Under the pieces are notes generated by a model. That model had not been told where the DNA came from, did not search any database, and worked only from the letters and a program-made list of their open reading frames with translations. This document shows positions 51,075 through 60,600 of a stretch of DNA of 64,000 nucleotides, in pieces (within the stretch, counting starts at the first letter, position 1; every line of letters begins with the position of its first letter). The position numbers were made by a program, and so were the translations under genes. This DNA comes from Phycisphaeraceae bacterium (GTDB lineage: Bacteria; Planctomycetota; Phycisphaerae; Phycisphaerales; Phycisphaeraceae), in contig JAJDCU010000001.1 of the NCBI GenBank assembly GCA_029260655.1, positions 1 through 64,000 of the forward strand. The letters run 5' to 3'.

Positions 51075-53075
51075 CTACGCCGCACTGCCACGCTTGCGGT
51101 TTAGCGCGCTTGCTGCGCAGCCCAGCCCAAGCAGCACCAACGCACCCGGCTCGGGGACCACGGCGCCCGGCGGTGGGGGCGTGCCCACGTTCCAGTTGCC
51201 CAGCACGACGTTGAGGTCTTCGATCCCGACAAACCCGTCGCCGGACGGATCGCCCGCCAGCAGGTCGCCGGCCTTGACGGTCAGGTTCCACGCCCCCAGG
51301 ACGATGTTCAGGTCTTCGATCCCGACGAACCCGTCGAGGTTGAGGTCGCCATCGAGCGCGGGGATCAACGAGCCGCCGTTGTTGTAGGCGATGAAGTCCA
51401 GGAAGAAGGTGGCGTCGCCCAAGCCATAGAAGAAGATCGAGTCGATGGTGAGTGTGGGCCCGTCGATGACGCCGTTGCCGTTGACCCAGGCTCCCCACTG
51501 CGCCGGGTTGTCCAGGTCCCACTGGTAGAGGTGCCACTGCCCGTCGGCGATGACCTGTGTAAGCGAGCCGCGGTCGGCGCTGGCCGGGTCGTCCAGGCCG
51601 ATCTGCACTGTCAAACCCGGTGTGTCGGTCAATAGCCAGAAGCCGATCCAGCCGTCGGTGGTGATGGGTGTGTTGCTCCCCGGGTTGCCGATGCCTGAGA
51701 GGTGCCTAAGCGTCCAGCCGGCGGGGTCGCCGACAACGTCGATCCGCTGGGACGCTGCCCCCTCGTAGGCCTGGCTGATGTCGCGGTCGGCGGTGGCGCT
51801 GATGATGCCGCGGTTGCTGCCGGAGTATGTCGGGGCGCTGGCGAAGGTGCCCTCGTCGATCTCGAAGTCGACCAGGGGTACGATCGTCCCACCGCCAGGG
51901 GGCGGGACAACGACGACGGTCGAGTCGATGAAGTTCTGGATGTTGGCGACCTGCTGATTACTGAACGCCGTGCCGCTGAACAGGTGGCCCCAGTCGTACA
52001 TCGTTGAGCCGTTGGCGCCGGCTCCGTAGAGGGTCTGCAACTGCTGGGTAATCAGGTCCGGACTGTCGGGTGCGTCGTCGTGGAGGTAGGGCCCGAGGCC
52101 GGGTGCGATCAGCGTGTTGGTCGGGATGCTCATCGTGTTCTGGATATTGGGCTGCAGCAGATAGTTGTTGGACTGGGAGAGGTAGATCATCGGCATGGCG
52201 ATGTCCAGCAGGTCATTCTCAAGCCAGGTGCGGTACTCCTGGAGGTAGGAGTTGCTGCCGATGTCGGGGTCGCGCCAGACGGCGGCGGAGAGTTGGGCAT
52301 TGGGGTCGGCGGCCTTAACAGTGGTTTGCAGGTCGCCGACGAGGTCGGTAATGCGGTCGCGGACGTACTGCTGGTACGCTCCTTCGTTCGCTGGGTTGGC
52401 GCCGTCCAGGCCGGTGGCGCTGAGGAACATCGCGTGGGACTGGGCGTCGTGCGGCAGGTCTGCGTGAGCGATGCTCCCGATGTAGCGTATGTAGTCAAGG
52501 TGCAGCCCGTCGACGTCGTAGTTGCTGACGATGTCACTGGCGACGTTGTTGACGTGCTGCTGCCATTCGGGATTGATGGGATTGGCGATGGTGTAGCCGG
52601 ACTGCAACGGCTTAAGTTGGCCGTTGAGGTCCTCTATGCGGTAGCTGGGGTTGGTGTGGTAGAAGGGGTGGGGGATGGGGGTGGAGGTGCTCGGCGCGGA
52701 GGTGCCGTTCCACAGGGGCATGGTGTTCATCCAGGCGTGGAGTTTCATGCCCTGGGCGTGTGCGGCGTCGATGGCGGTCTGCAGAGGGTCCCAACTGCCG
52801 GAGAGCGCCTGGGCGCGGGGCTCGAAGTTGGAGTTGTAGTACGCGTCGCCCTGGCCGCGGACCTGAAAGATCACGTCGGTGGTCCCCATGCTCGCGGCGT
52901 CGGCCATGATCTGCTGGACGCCCGAGATGCCGCGGTTGCGGTAGTCGAACCGGTCGACCCACAATCCGCGGAAGTCGGCGAAATCGCCCGTGGCTGCGGC
53001 ATGGGCCTGCGGACTAAGCCCCAAGCCAGCGGTAATCATCAGGCAGCCAAGCACAGCGAAACGGGTGCGTGACAT
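51075..53075 (-). CDS. PEP-CTERM GHL10-type glycosidase with dockerin-like repeats
   Basis: 666 residues from MSRTRFAVLGCLMITAG (TTGGAG upstream); signal peptide to AHA. The main domain (~25-350) is of the GHL10/DUF187 type: FRGLWVDRFDYRNRGISGVQ, DVIFQVRGQGDAYYNSNFEP, GMKLHAWMNTMPLWNG, VDGLHLDYIRY and the later LDIAMPMIYLSQ; such TIM barrels cut polysaccharides. A beta-sandwich, carbohydrate-binding-like region follows (~385-570), then two dockerin-like repeats (LDGFVGIEDLNIVLGAW, GDGFVGIEDLNVVLGNW) and VPEPG-helix-RKR. Likely secreted, then anchored by exosortase. Third dockerin/PEP-CTERM protein of the window. Confidence 0.9.
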   Translation of the reverse strand: MSRTRFAVLGCLMITAGLGLSPQAHAAATGDFADFRGLWVDRFDYRNRGISGVQQIMADAASMGTTDVIFQVRGQGDAYYNSNFEPRAQALSGSWDPLQTAIDAAHAQGMKLHAWMNTMPLWNGTSAPSTSTPIPHPFYHTNPSYRIEDLNGQLKPLQSGYTIANPINPEWQQHVNNVASDIVSNYDVDGLHLDYIRYIGSIAHADLPHDAQSHAMFLSATGLDGANPANEGAYQQYVRDRITDLVGDLQTTVKAADPNAQLSAAVWRDPDIGSNSYLQEYRTWLENDLLDIAMPMIYLSQSNNYLLQPNIQNTMSIPTNTLIAPGLGPYLHDDAPDSPDLITQQLQTLYGAGANGSTMYDWGHLFSGTAFSNQQVANIQNFIDSTVVVVPPPGGGTIVPLVDFEIDEGTFASAPTYSGSNRGIISATADRDISQAYEGAASQRIDVVGDPAGWTLRHLSGIGNPGSNTPITTDGWIGFWLLTDTPGLTVQIGLDDPASADRGSLTQVIADGQWHLYQWDLDNPAQWGAWVNGNGVIDGPTLTIDSIFFYGLGDATFFLDFIAYNNGGSLIPALDGDLNLDGFVGIEDLNIVLGAWNLTVKAGDLLAGDPSGDGFVGIEDLNVVLGNWNVGTPPPPGAVVPEPGALVLLGLGCAASALNRKRGSAA

Positions 53076-53209
53076 GACGTCTCCAAAGAGCCGGGATTCG
53101 GTGTTCCGGCGTGTAACCGGGTGAGGGTGGGGCGTTGCTATTACATAATAATCATACCGTCGCCGCGATTCAAGCAGATTCGCGCTGAAATGGGTCATAT
53201 TTCGTTGAT

Positions 53210-53779
53210 TCAGCTACCCGACGGCTGCGGGCCTGTTGGTTTTTGGCCCGCGTCATCGAACCCGGCTCGGGCTCCAGGCTTTTCGCCGAGCCGGGGCTTG
53301 AGCCGGGCCAGCACGATCACCACCACGACGGCAGCGACCGCCAGGTCCACCACGAACGAGAATCGACCCATCAACGCCGCCACCCGGTCGAGTTGATCCA
53401 TCTGAAGCGCCTCACGGGCTTGGCCAAACAGCGACCGGGCCCACAGGTGCAGTGCCGGCAGGGTCATCACAAGCAGCGCGAGCTTGAGACGCACCCAGCG
53501 CATCTTCAAAAACACGCGCGGGTGTTGCAGCAACAGAAGCGCCCCCAGCACGATCACCGCCAGTGCCGCCGGCACGATCAGCAGGCGGAAGACCGTGCTG
53601 ATTGTCTGGATGAGCTGCCCCCACTGCTCGAGGGATTGCGGGTCGGTGTTGTGCAGGATCACAGCCGATGCGAGAAACCCGCCGAACAAGGCGGCAATTG
53701 CTATGACCTTGGGGATCAGGATCCAGGGCCTGATGCCGCGCCCGGGGCGTCGACCGTGTTGGTTTTTGTAACCGGCCAT
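53210..53779 (-). CDS. Four-helix CopD/DUF2269-like membrane protein
   Basis: 189 residues from MAGYKNQHGRRPGRGIRP; the track ORF extends further into the opposite gene and is rejected. Four helices: VIAIAALFGGFLASAVIL, FRLLIVPAALAVIVLGALLL, LKLALLVMTLPALHLWARSL and FVVDLAVAAVVVVIVLARLK. The pattern resembles the CopD-like protein at 40002 (Arg-rich loop RVFLKMRWVRLK). Function unknown. Divergent from the WecA-type gene. Confidence 0.7.
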   Translation of the reverse strand: MAGYKNQHGRRPGRGIRPWILIPKVIAIAALFGGFLASAVILHNTDPQSLEQWGQLIQTISTVFRLLIVPAALAVIVLGALLLLQHPRVFLKMRWVRLKLALLVMTLPALHLWARSLFGQAREALQMDQLDRVAALMGRFSFVVDLAVAAVVVVIVLARLKPRLGEKPGARAGFDDAGQKPTGPQPSGS

Positions 53780-53846
53780 TCGTTGAGTGTATCGGCATCT
53801 GGGCACCTGGGTTTGCCAAGCGGGGTGGGGGCGTATCCAATAGGGC

Positions 53847-54965
53847 ATGATCTGGATATGTCTGTTGATGGCGGCAGTGTCTTTCGTGGTCAGTTTCCCG
53901 ATCGCCGGGCTGATGCTCACCGCCAGTCGACGTCTGGGACTGGTCGATCCGTCGGGTTTCGAGAGCCACAAGCGCCACCACCGCGTCGTGCCGAACACCG
54001 GCGGGGTAGCGATTTTCGCCGGCGTGGCGGTGCCGATGGCCGTCTGTCTTCTGGTCGTATGGGTGGTCCCTGCCCAGTGGTGGTCTCAGCACACCCCGGC
54101 GGTCTACGAGCACCTGGAAGGGCTGCGTCGAGCCACGTCGATGGGTGGGGGGGTGCTCACCGCGATCTGCATCCTGCACGTGCTGGGACTGGTAGACGAT
54201 CGGCGGGCGCTTGGGCCCTGGATCAAGATGACGGTGCAATTGGCCGTCGCGGTGGGCCTGGTGGTGCTGTGTGACGTCCGGGCTTTGCAATTCCTGGACG
54301 GTTACGGCTGGTGGGGGTCGGTTGCGAGCGTGACGGTGAGTGTGCTGTGGATTACGGCGATCGTCAACGCGATGAACTTTTTGGACAACATGGACGGGCT
54401 GTCCGGGGGGGTGGGCGCGATCATCGCCGGGCTCTACCTCGCCGCGACTTTGATCGGCGGGCAGTGGTTCGTCGCGGCCCTGGCGGCGCTGCTCTTGGGC
54501 GCGCTGATCGGTTTCCTGGTCTTTAACTTCCCACCCGCCAGGCTGTTCATGGGCGACGCCGGGTCGCTGGTCATCGGCGCGGTGCTCGCGGTGATTTCCG
54601 TACGGACGACCTACTTCGATCCGCAGGCGTCGGCCCCGACGCTGGGCCACTGGTACGGCGTGCTGATGCCGTTGATGGTCATGGCGATCCCGCTGTACGA
54701 CCTGACCAGCGTGACGCTGATCCGGCTTAAAAGGGGCCAGAGCCCGTTTAAGGGCGACAACAATCATTTCTCACACCGGCTGGTCCGCCGGGGCCTAAGT
54801 CAACGCCGCGCGGTGTTGGTCGTCTGGGCCGCCGCGCTGGCCTGTGGTCTTGGTGGGGTGATGCTCGGCTCGCTTGAGCAGTGGCAGGCGGTGCTCACGG
54901 CCTGCCAGACCGCGGCGATCCTGGTACTCCTGGCGGCGATGGATAGCCGAGGACGCAGACGCTAG
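53847..54965 (+). CDS. WecA/MraY-family polyprenyl-phosphate sugar-1-phosphate transferase
   Basis: 372 residues, about ten membrane helices. Family motifs: HKRHHRVVPNTGGVAIFAG, the Mg2+-binding VDDRRALGPWIKM, NAMNFLDNMDGLSGGVGAII, and FMGDAGSLVIGAVLAV; the late His/Arg loop reads NNHFSHRLVRRGLSQRRAV. WecA-like enzymes load GlcNAc-1-P (or similar) on undecaprenyl phosphate to start O-antigen, teichoic or exopolysaccharide synthesis in the inner membrane. HxxHR-type NNHFSHRL is characteristic of the WecA rather than MraY branch. No glycosyltransferases are adjacent. Confidence 0.93.
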   Translation: MIWICLLMAAVSFVVSFPIAGLMLTASRRLGLVDPSGFESHKRHHRVVPNTGGVAIFAGVAVPMAVCLLVVWVVPAQWWSQHTPAVYEHLEGLRRATSMGGGVLTAICILHVLGLVDDRRALGPWIKMTVQLAVAVGLVVLCDVRALQFLDGYGWWGSVASVTVSVLWITAIVNAMNFLDNMDGLSGGVGAIIAGLYLAATLIGGQWFVAALAALLLGALIGFLVFNFPPARLFMGDAGSLVIGAVLAVISVRTTYFDPQASAPTLGHWYGVLMPLMVMAIPLYDLTSVTLIRLKRGQSPFKGDNNHFSHRLVRRGLSQRRAVLVVWAAALACGLGGVMLGSLEQWQAVLTACQTAAILVLLAAMDSRGRRR

Positions 54966-55017
54966 CCGCGACGTGCGACGGCATTCAGGTTTGTCCGCGT
55001 GTGTGTATCCGATAGAC

Positions 55018-55046
55018 AAAGCCCACGTTTGGCGAACGTGGGCTTC
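55018..55046. terminator. Bidirectional terminator between wecA-like and LuxR genes
   Basis: AAGCCCACGTT-TGGCG-AACGTGGGCTT, an 11-bp perfect stem with A/T ends, between the convergent genes. Confidence 0.75.
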
Positions 55047-55076
55047 GGTCTTACACGAGTTTTTTCGGGATGCGTC

Positions 55077-55856
55077 TTAGCCGGCCATCCCGGTCTGTTC
55101 GAGCATTTCCAGGAGTTCGCGGCGGCTGGTCACCATCAGTTTTCGGTAGATGCTTTTGACATGGACGTGGATCGTGTGAGGCGATCGTCCCACGGCCTCG
55201 GCGATCTGTCGTTCGGTCTCGTGCTGGCCTAAACGCTCAAGTACCGCGTGCTCGGTCTTGCTGAGCCGATCCATCAAGTCGTCCATTGACTGGGGGCCGG
55301 GCACGAACGCACCGCCTGGCCGTGCGTGGTTGTCCTTGTCGAGTTGTCGGAGGTATCCCTGTTGGATGACGCGGGTCACCGTCGGGATCATCTGATGCAA
55401 TTGGTCCATGTCCGCGTCGTTGAACGGATCACGGTCGTTAAACCTCACGCATACGATCACACATCGGGTCTTGGCCCCGATGGGCAACGTCATGCAGATC
55501 CCCGTGGTCACACATATCTGGGGCGCAAGAGGCAGGAAAAAATCTTCCAACTGATGTTCGTCGTCCAGGCAGCTCGAGCGCAGCAGGCTTGCCTGACTGC
55601 TTTGGGGTTGGCTTCGGTAGTGCTCGAAGGGTGAGTGCGGGTTCATCAGCCACTCCCGCAGGTCGCGGCGTTGATCAGTCGTCGTGGCGGCCCCGGGTAT
55701 GCCGACGTAGAGGTAGTCCTCTGGCGGGGGGCCAGCAAAGACACGGCTGACGGCGGCGTCGGCCTCAAGCGTATCAATCAAGGCCTCTGTGGCGTGGGCC
55801 AGTGCGCAACATCCCGAAGACTCAAGCCTGGGATACGGCCTTGTATCGTTGAGCAT
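55077..55856 (-). CDS. LuxR-type transcriptional regulator
   Basis: 259 residues; GAGGT four bases before the ATG. The C-terminal 65 residues are a LuxR HTH: LSKTEHAVLERLGQHETERQ, IAEAVGRSPHTIHVHVKSIY, RKLMVTSRRELLEML. The N-terminal ~170 residues are a sensory domain of unknown class (VGIPGAATTTDQRRDLREWL; ICVTTGICMTLPIGAKTRCV), possibly GAF-like, with several Cys. It likely controls an unknown stimulus response; its divergent neighbour (56291) is the first target to consider. No receiver domain or histidine kinase nearby. Confidence 0.88.
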   Translation of the reverse strand: MLNDTRPYPRLESSGCCALAHATEALIDTLEADAAVSRVFAGPPPEDYLYVGIPGAATTTDQRRDLREWLMNPHSPFEHYRSQPQSSQASLLRSSCLDDEHQLEDFFLPLAPQICVTTGICMTLPIGAKTRCVIVCVRFNDRDPFNDADMDQLHQMIPTVTRVIQQGYLRQLDKDNHARPGGAFVPGPQSMDDLMDRLSKTEHAVLERLGQHETERQIAEAVGRSPHTIHVHVKSIYRKLMVTSRRELLEMLEQTGMAG

Positions 55857-56290
55857 GATTACCTCATCCTTATGTCATATGTCTTAACTGGGCGCCTTGG
55901 CATCCGACAGCCTAACGACCGTGTCCCGCGAGCCTGTGGTCGGCAGACGAAATCCACCCCATACCAGACAAAAGACTCTTTTAATCATACCCTCCCCCAA
56001 CGGAAAATCCAACCGCAGATCTGTACATTTGGTTCCACTGACAAATGATTTGTGTCAGATAACCGCGGATAATGGTTGATCGTCAACCGATTTTGTGATG
56101 TCGCCGATCGGTGCCAATACGTTGGCACCCTAATCGGCGAAAAAGGTTGGGCCGGTCTCTTCCATCACCAGGAAAGAGGTTAATCCGCCCAATCGCTTGA
56201 CACGTGCCGACCGATGACTAGGTTGCGTTGAGCAGCCGAGTAAGTCCGTCAGGCGTGTTACATGATCTATGTCAGAACAGGGGTGTCCAG
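55857..56290. promoter_or_regulatory. Divergent region LuxR gene / secreted protein gene
   Basis: 434 bases without a gene. It contains a two-part hairpin at 56101-56140 (TCGCCGAT ... GGTGCCAA-TACG-TTGGCACC ... ATCGGCGA, then AAAAA) and, at 56197-56224, TTGACA with a 16-base spacer and TAGGTT, a plausible promoter for the plus-strand gene. Between 55980 and 56095 the sequence is AT-richer and may hold the LuxR promoter. Confidence 0.5.
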
Positions 56291-57487
56291 ATGAGGCAAA
56301 GCGGCAGAGCCAGGGGAATGGGCCGGGTCGGGTTGATCTGCGTGTCTGTCTTACTTTTGGGAGTCGGCCGAGGCTGGGCCCATGAGACCGATCAGTACAC
56401 CGTGCCGGTGGGGCAGACCTATGTGGACTTAGGTGATTTCTTCAACCGGTACTTCATCAACGCCATCGAGGACGGGGTCCGGCGGACCAACCGCCGGATC
56501 GATATGGCGCTGGGCGGGGACGGCCGTCGATTCTCCCAACTCCCCCGCGAGCCCGGCACTGACTTCCTCAGGACATACGACACCAACACCGGGGCCCAGG
56601 ACCTTGCCTACCTGCATTCCGGCGAGGCCGTGGCGGTATATGTGCGCAGGTCCATCCCCGACGCGGTGAGCCTGATCGAGGGTCTTGAGAGCAAGCTGCA
56701 CAGCAAGGAGATGGTCCAGCGGTATCCCGACCAGGTGGTCGCATACCACCCATCCGATTTCAAGTGCGTCTACGCCAAAGTGCATTTTCCGCTTGACCCG
56801 CGGTCGCTGTTTCGGCTCTGGCGCGCCTCGACCGTCAAGGTCTATGGCACGTATCTGGGCACGGACAAGGTAGGCCACTTCGTGGACATGGGCTATCACT
56901 ACTACCGGGCCTACCGCCGCCTGCGCAAGCGGGGGATGAGTGAGCGCCGGGCCATGTACGAAGCGGTTCATTCGTTTGACGGCGGGGTGATGTCCGAGAG
57001 CTCGGTCCTGGGATACATGACCGCGGGGGCTTACTCCAACGCCGACATGACCTCTAACTACGTCGGCTGCCTGCTGTTCCGCAACCTCACCGAGCCGATC
57101 CGGCTCAAGGGCAGGATCCGCCCGCCGATCGTCGTCCGCGACGGCGACTACTGGATGCTTAATCCCTACGTCAAAGACGAGCCCGACTTCTTCTCCTGGT
57201 TCATCTCCGATCACTACGACGAGGTCCTCAACCCCAGCCACTTCGAGAAGGGCATGCAAAAGGCCATGCGCCGGGCGATCGTTAAGCGATGCCAGAGCCT
57301 GCGGGACTGGTACGCCGACGAGAACGGCGAGCACCGCCAGGCCAGCTACTTCCGCGACAAGGTCTACCAGTTGTCGACCTACTACAACTACGATTACGGT
57401 CACTCGGCCAAGTTCGACGAGCTGATGCATCTGGGCAACATCTGTGTCGAGGCGTCGGACGGCGAGAGACACCCTATAACTGAATAA
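56291..57487 (+). CDS. Secreted protein with DUF2279-like motif
   Basis: 398 residues from MRQSGRARGMGRVG; the track start is earlier. Signal peptide (VGLICVSVLLLGVGRGWAHE). The first half has no recognised domain (VDLGDFFNRYFINAIEDGVR). Around residue 190-215, GTYLGTDKVGHFVDMGYHYYRAY has the DKxxHF..Y pattern known from DUF2279/YfiM lipoproteins and VanZ-like proteins. Later blocks are AVHSFDGGVMSESSVLGYMT, GDYWMLNPYVKDEPDFFSWF and YNYDYGHSAKFDELMHLGNI. Function unknown; candidate target of the divergent LuxR gene. Confidence 0.75.
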   Translation: MRQSGRARGMGRVGLICVSVLLLGVGRGWAHETDQYTVPVGQTYVDLGDFFNRYFINAIEDGVRRTNRRIDMALGGDGRRFSQLPREPGTDFLRTYDTNTGAQDLAYLHSGEAVAVYVRRSIPDAVSLIEGLESKLHSKEMVQRYPDQVVAYHPSDFKCVYAKVHFPLDPRSLFRLWRASTVKVYGTYLGTDKVGHFVDMGYHYYRAYRRLRKRGMSERRAMYEAVHSFDGGVMSESSVLGYMTAGAYSNADMTSNYVGCLLFRNLTEPIRLKGRIRPPIVVRDGDYWMLNPYVKDEPDFFSWFISDHYDEVLNPSHFEKGMQKAMRRAIVKRCQSLRDWYADENGEHRQASYFRDKVYQLSTYYNYDYGHSAKFDELMHLGNICVEASDGERHPITE

Positions 57488-57509
57488 CTCATTAATAAGC
57501 AGCGATATA

Positions 57510-57535
57510 AGCCTCTTGTTGGCACAAGGGGCTTT
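57510..57535 (+). terminator. Terminator downstream of the secreted DUF2279-like gene
   Basis: AGCCTCTTGT-TGGC-ACAAGGGGCT followed by TTCGTTCG, ~25 bases after the stop. The stem includes one G-U pair. Confidence 0.65.
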
Positions 57536-57561
57536 CGTTCGCTCAACTGGGTTGGCTGTGT

Positions 57562-57590
57562 TCAAGTCCCGCGCGGCGGGGGGTCGATAA
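57562..57590 (+). promoter_or_regulatory. Candidate FliA (sigma-28) promoter for fliD
   Basis: TCAAGTCC, 13 bases, GTCGATAA; FliA promoters read TAAAGTTT-N11-GCCGATAA. The -10 differs by one base. The spacing is two longer than in enteric bacteria but identical to that of the fliS candidate at 61242, which supports a lineage-specific form. Confidence 0.4.
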
Positions 57591-57656
57591 CCTTGCAGGG
57601 AGCGGTGTTCCTGCACCCCCGCAAGACACGACCCAGGCGACCCCCGACGAGGCCCT

Positions 57657-60600
57657 ATGGGAACCATCACCACCGGCACCGGCCTGATCAGCGGCATCGA
57701 CTTCGCCAGCCTGATCGAACAGCTCATCGCGCTCGAGGAGAGGCCCAAGCAGCTCGTCCAGCAGCGTAACGCCGTCCTCACCGCCCAGCAGACCGCTTTC
57801 CAGGACGTCAACGCCAAGCTCCTGGGCCTGAAGTTCAACGTCGATTCGCTCACCGGCTCAACCACCTTCAACGCCACCACCGGCACGACCAGCAACGAGA
57901 ACGTCCTGACCGTCGATAGCGGGGCCGGGGCCGTCCCCGGGAACTACAGCTTCACCGTCGATCGGCTGGTCTCCAGCCAGCAGGTGCTCACCAAGGGATT
58001 CAAGGACACCGACAGCACGGCGGTGGGCACCGGCACGCTGACCTTCGAGAAGGGCGACGCCCGGCTTGATTCCAAGACACTGCTTAGCGATCTCAACGGC
58101 GGAGCCGGGGTGAGCCGAGGCCTCATACGTGTCACCGACCGCTCCGGGGCTGTCGGGTTGATCGACCTGTCTCGCGCTGTCTCCGTCGACGACGCCATCA
58201 AGGCCATCAATAGCGCGACCAACGTCAGCGTCCTCGCCACCGCGACCGGCGACGGCCTGACCCTCACCGACAACACCGGCTTGGGAGCCGGCAGCCTCAC
58301 GATCTCTAACGCCGGCGCCACCAGCACCGCCACCAGCCTGGGTATCGTCGGGATCAGCGCCACCGGCATCATCACCGGCACGCAGATCAATTCGGTAGGG
58401 ACGGACACCTCCCTCGCCGCGATCAACGACGGGCAGGGCATCGACATCCGCGACGATATATCAGAGGAGTTCTCTATCTTCGGCGGTGATAACACCGAGT
58501 ACACAATCAATCTGCTGAATGAAACCACGCTCGGCGAGGTCATCGACACGATCAACGCCGCCACCGGGGGCGTGATTGTTGCTTCGGTCGCCGCCGACGG
58601 CGTGAGCCTGACGCTTACCGACACCGGGTCCGGCGGCGGCAACTTCCGGGTCGCCAATGGCACCACCAGCAGCACCGCCGCGGCTGACCTGGGCCTCTCG
58701 GGTGACGACATCGACGGCGATAAGCAGATCAACGGCGACCGCATCGTCGCCGCGATCAACTCCAAGCTGCTATCCAAACTCAACGGCGGGGGGGGGCTCG
58801 GGGCCACGGTGGCCTTTGTCAGTCAGCTGACCATCGGCACGCCCAAGGCCGACATGCTCAACGGTGTGGGCGTGACGACTGCCGGGCTTAGCGAACTGGT
58901 GATCTTCGATCGGGCTGGCAACCCTGGCTACACCATCGACTTGGACCCCTCGAACACCGCCGGCGACCTGATTGGCCTGGTGGATGCCGGGACCGGGGGG
59001 AACGTGACAATGACGATCAGCGGCAATAGTTTTGTCCTGACCGACAACACAGGCGGCGGGGGGAACCTCCGGGTATTCGATAACCCCGGGTCGGGGTCTA
59101 CCATCGTCGCGGACCTGGGCCTGACGATCAACGCCGCGGTCAGCTCGGTCACGGGTATCGATACCAACCCTGTCCCCACCGCGACGACCCAGTCCGGAGC
59201 AGGTCAGGTTTCGATCCGGGACCGTGCGGGCCTGACGTTCGCCGCGGACCTGACCACCGCCAAGAGCGTTGTTGATGTCATCACCGGGATCAACGCCGCC
59301 AGCACGGCGGCCGGGGCCGGCATCACCGCCTCTTTGAACCTGGCCGGCAACGGGATCACCCTCACAGACGCAACGGGCGGGATCGGCGATATCCTTATCT
59401 CCGACACCACCGGCGCCACCGCGACCAATCTCAACATCGCCGGCACCTTCACCACCGATGAGGTCGAGTCCGGCAACCTCCAGTACCAGTACATCGCCGA
59501 GGGCACGCCCCTTGACTCGATCGGATTCGTGCCGGGCAAGATATTGATCACCGACAGCACCGGGGCGTCGGCGACCGTCGACTTCCAACAGGGCGAGAAA
59601 ACCATCGCCGAGATCCTCAACGACATCAACCTGGGGACAAGCCTGGCGATCAACGCACGGATCAACGACAACGGCGACGGGATCATCATCGAAGACACCA
59701 ACGTCGGCGTCCAGGCCGTGGCCCTCAAGGTCGAGGAGGTCGGGTCCGGGACCGCCGCGAGCCTGGGGATCCTCGGCGAGGCGACCAACCCCGGGGACGA
59801 CCTTTCCGGTAGCTTCGAGAAGACCGTCAGCTTCACCAGCGACACCATGACCGGCGCGACCTTGTTGTCAGCGCTCAAGGCCGGCAACGGGATCGAGATC
59901 GACGACACCAACCCCGACTTCAAGGTTACCACTCAGGACGGCAACACGTTTGATGTCGATCTGACCGTCGGCGACACCACCGTTACCGACCTGATCAATG
60001 CCATCCAGACCGCAAGCGGTGGAAGCGTTACGGCCGCCATCAACACCGAAGGCACAGGCCTGACCCTTACCGACACCACCACGGGCTCCGCCGCGTTTTC
60101 ATTCGAGGCCCTCAACGGGTCCAGCGCGCTTTCCGACCTCAACTTCAAGGACAAGAACGGCACGGGGACCGCTAACTCCGGCATACTCGTTCAGGTCACC
60201 ACCCTCAGCGATCTGGTTGACCTGATCAACGATTCTGATGTCGGCGTGGGCGCCGCGGTCATCAACGACGGCTCTGCGGGGGCGCCGTTTAGGCTGATCC
60301 TAAGCGCCGATGACACGGGCAGCGCCGGTTCGTTCGTCTTCGATGACGGCGGGGCGAATTTCAAGGCCTCGACCTTCTCCGACGCCCAGGACGCCGTCGT
60401 CTTCTTCGGGCCCTCGGACCCCGCGCAGGCTCAGATCATCACCTCGACCAGCAACACCCTCGCAGGCGTCATCCCCGGTGCGACCATCGAACTGCTTTCG
60501 ACTTCCGATCAGCCCGTCCAGGTCACCATCGCTCAGGACGACGGGGCCGTCACAAGCGCCGCTCAGGCCTTTGTTGACGGGTTTAATAACGTGATGTCGA

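Noticed and set aside
53412-54767. 451-residue minus-strand ORF opposite the WecA-type gene
   Set aside because: His/Arg/Gln-rich composition typical of an antisense shadow; the plus strand has all WecA motifs.
56429-57895. 488-residue minus-strand ORF over the secreted protein and fliD start
   Set aside because: Antisense shadow crossing two genes and an intergenic terminator; no motif, no SD.
57944-60184. Several 80-290-residue minus-strand ORFs inside fliD
   Set aside because: Pro/Ser/Val-rich shadows of the repetitive Thr/Asp/Gly-rich FliD coding strand.
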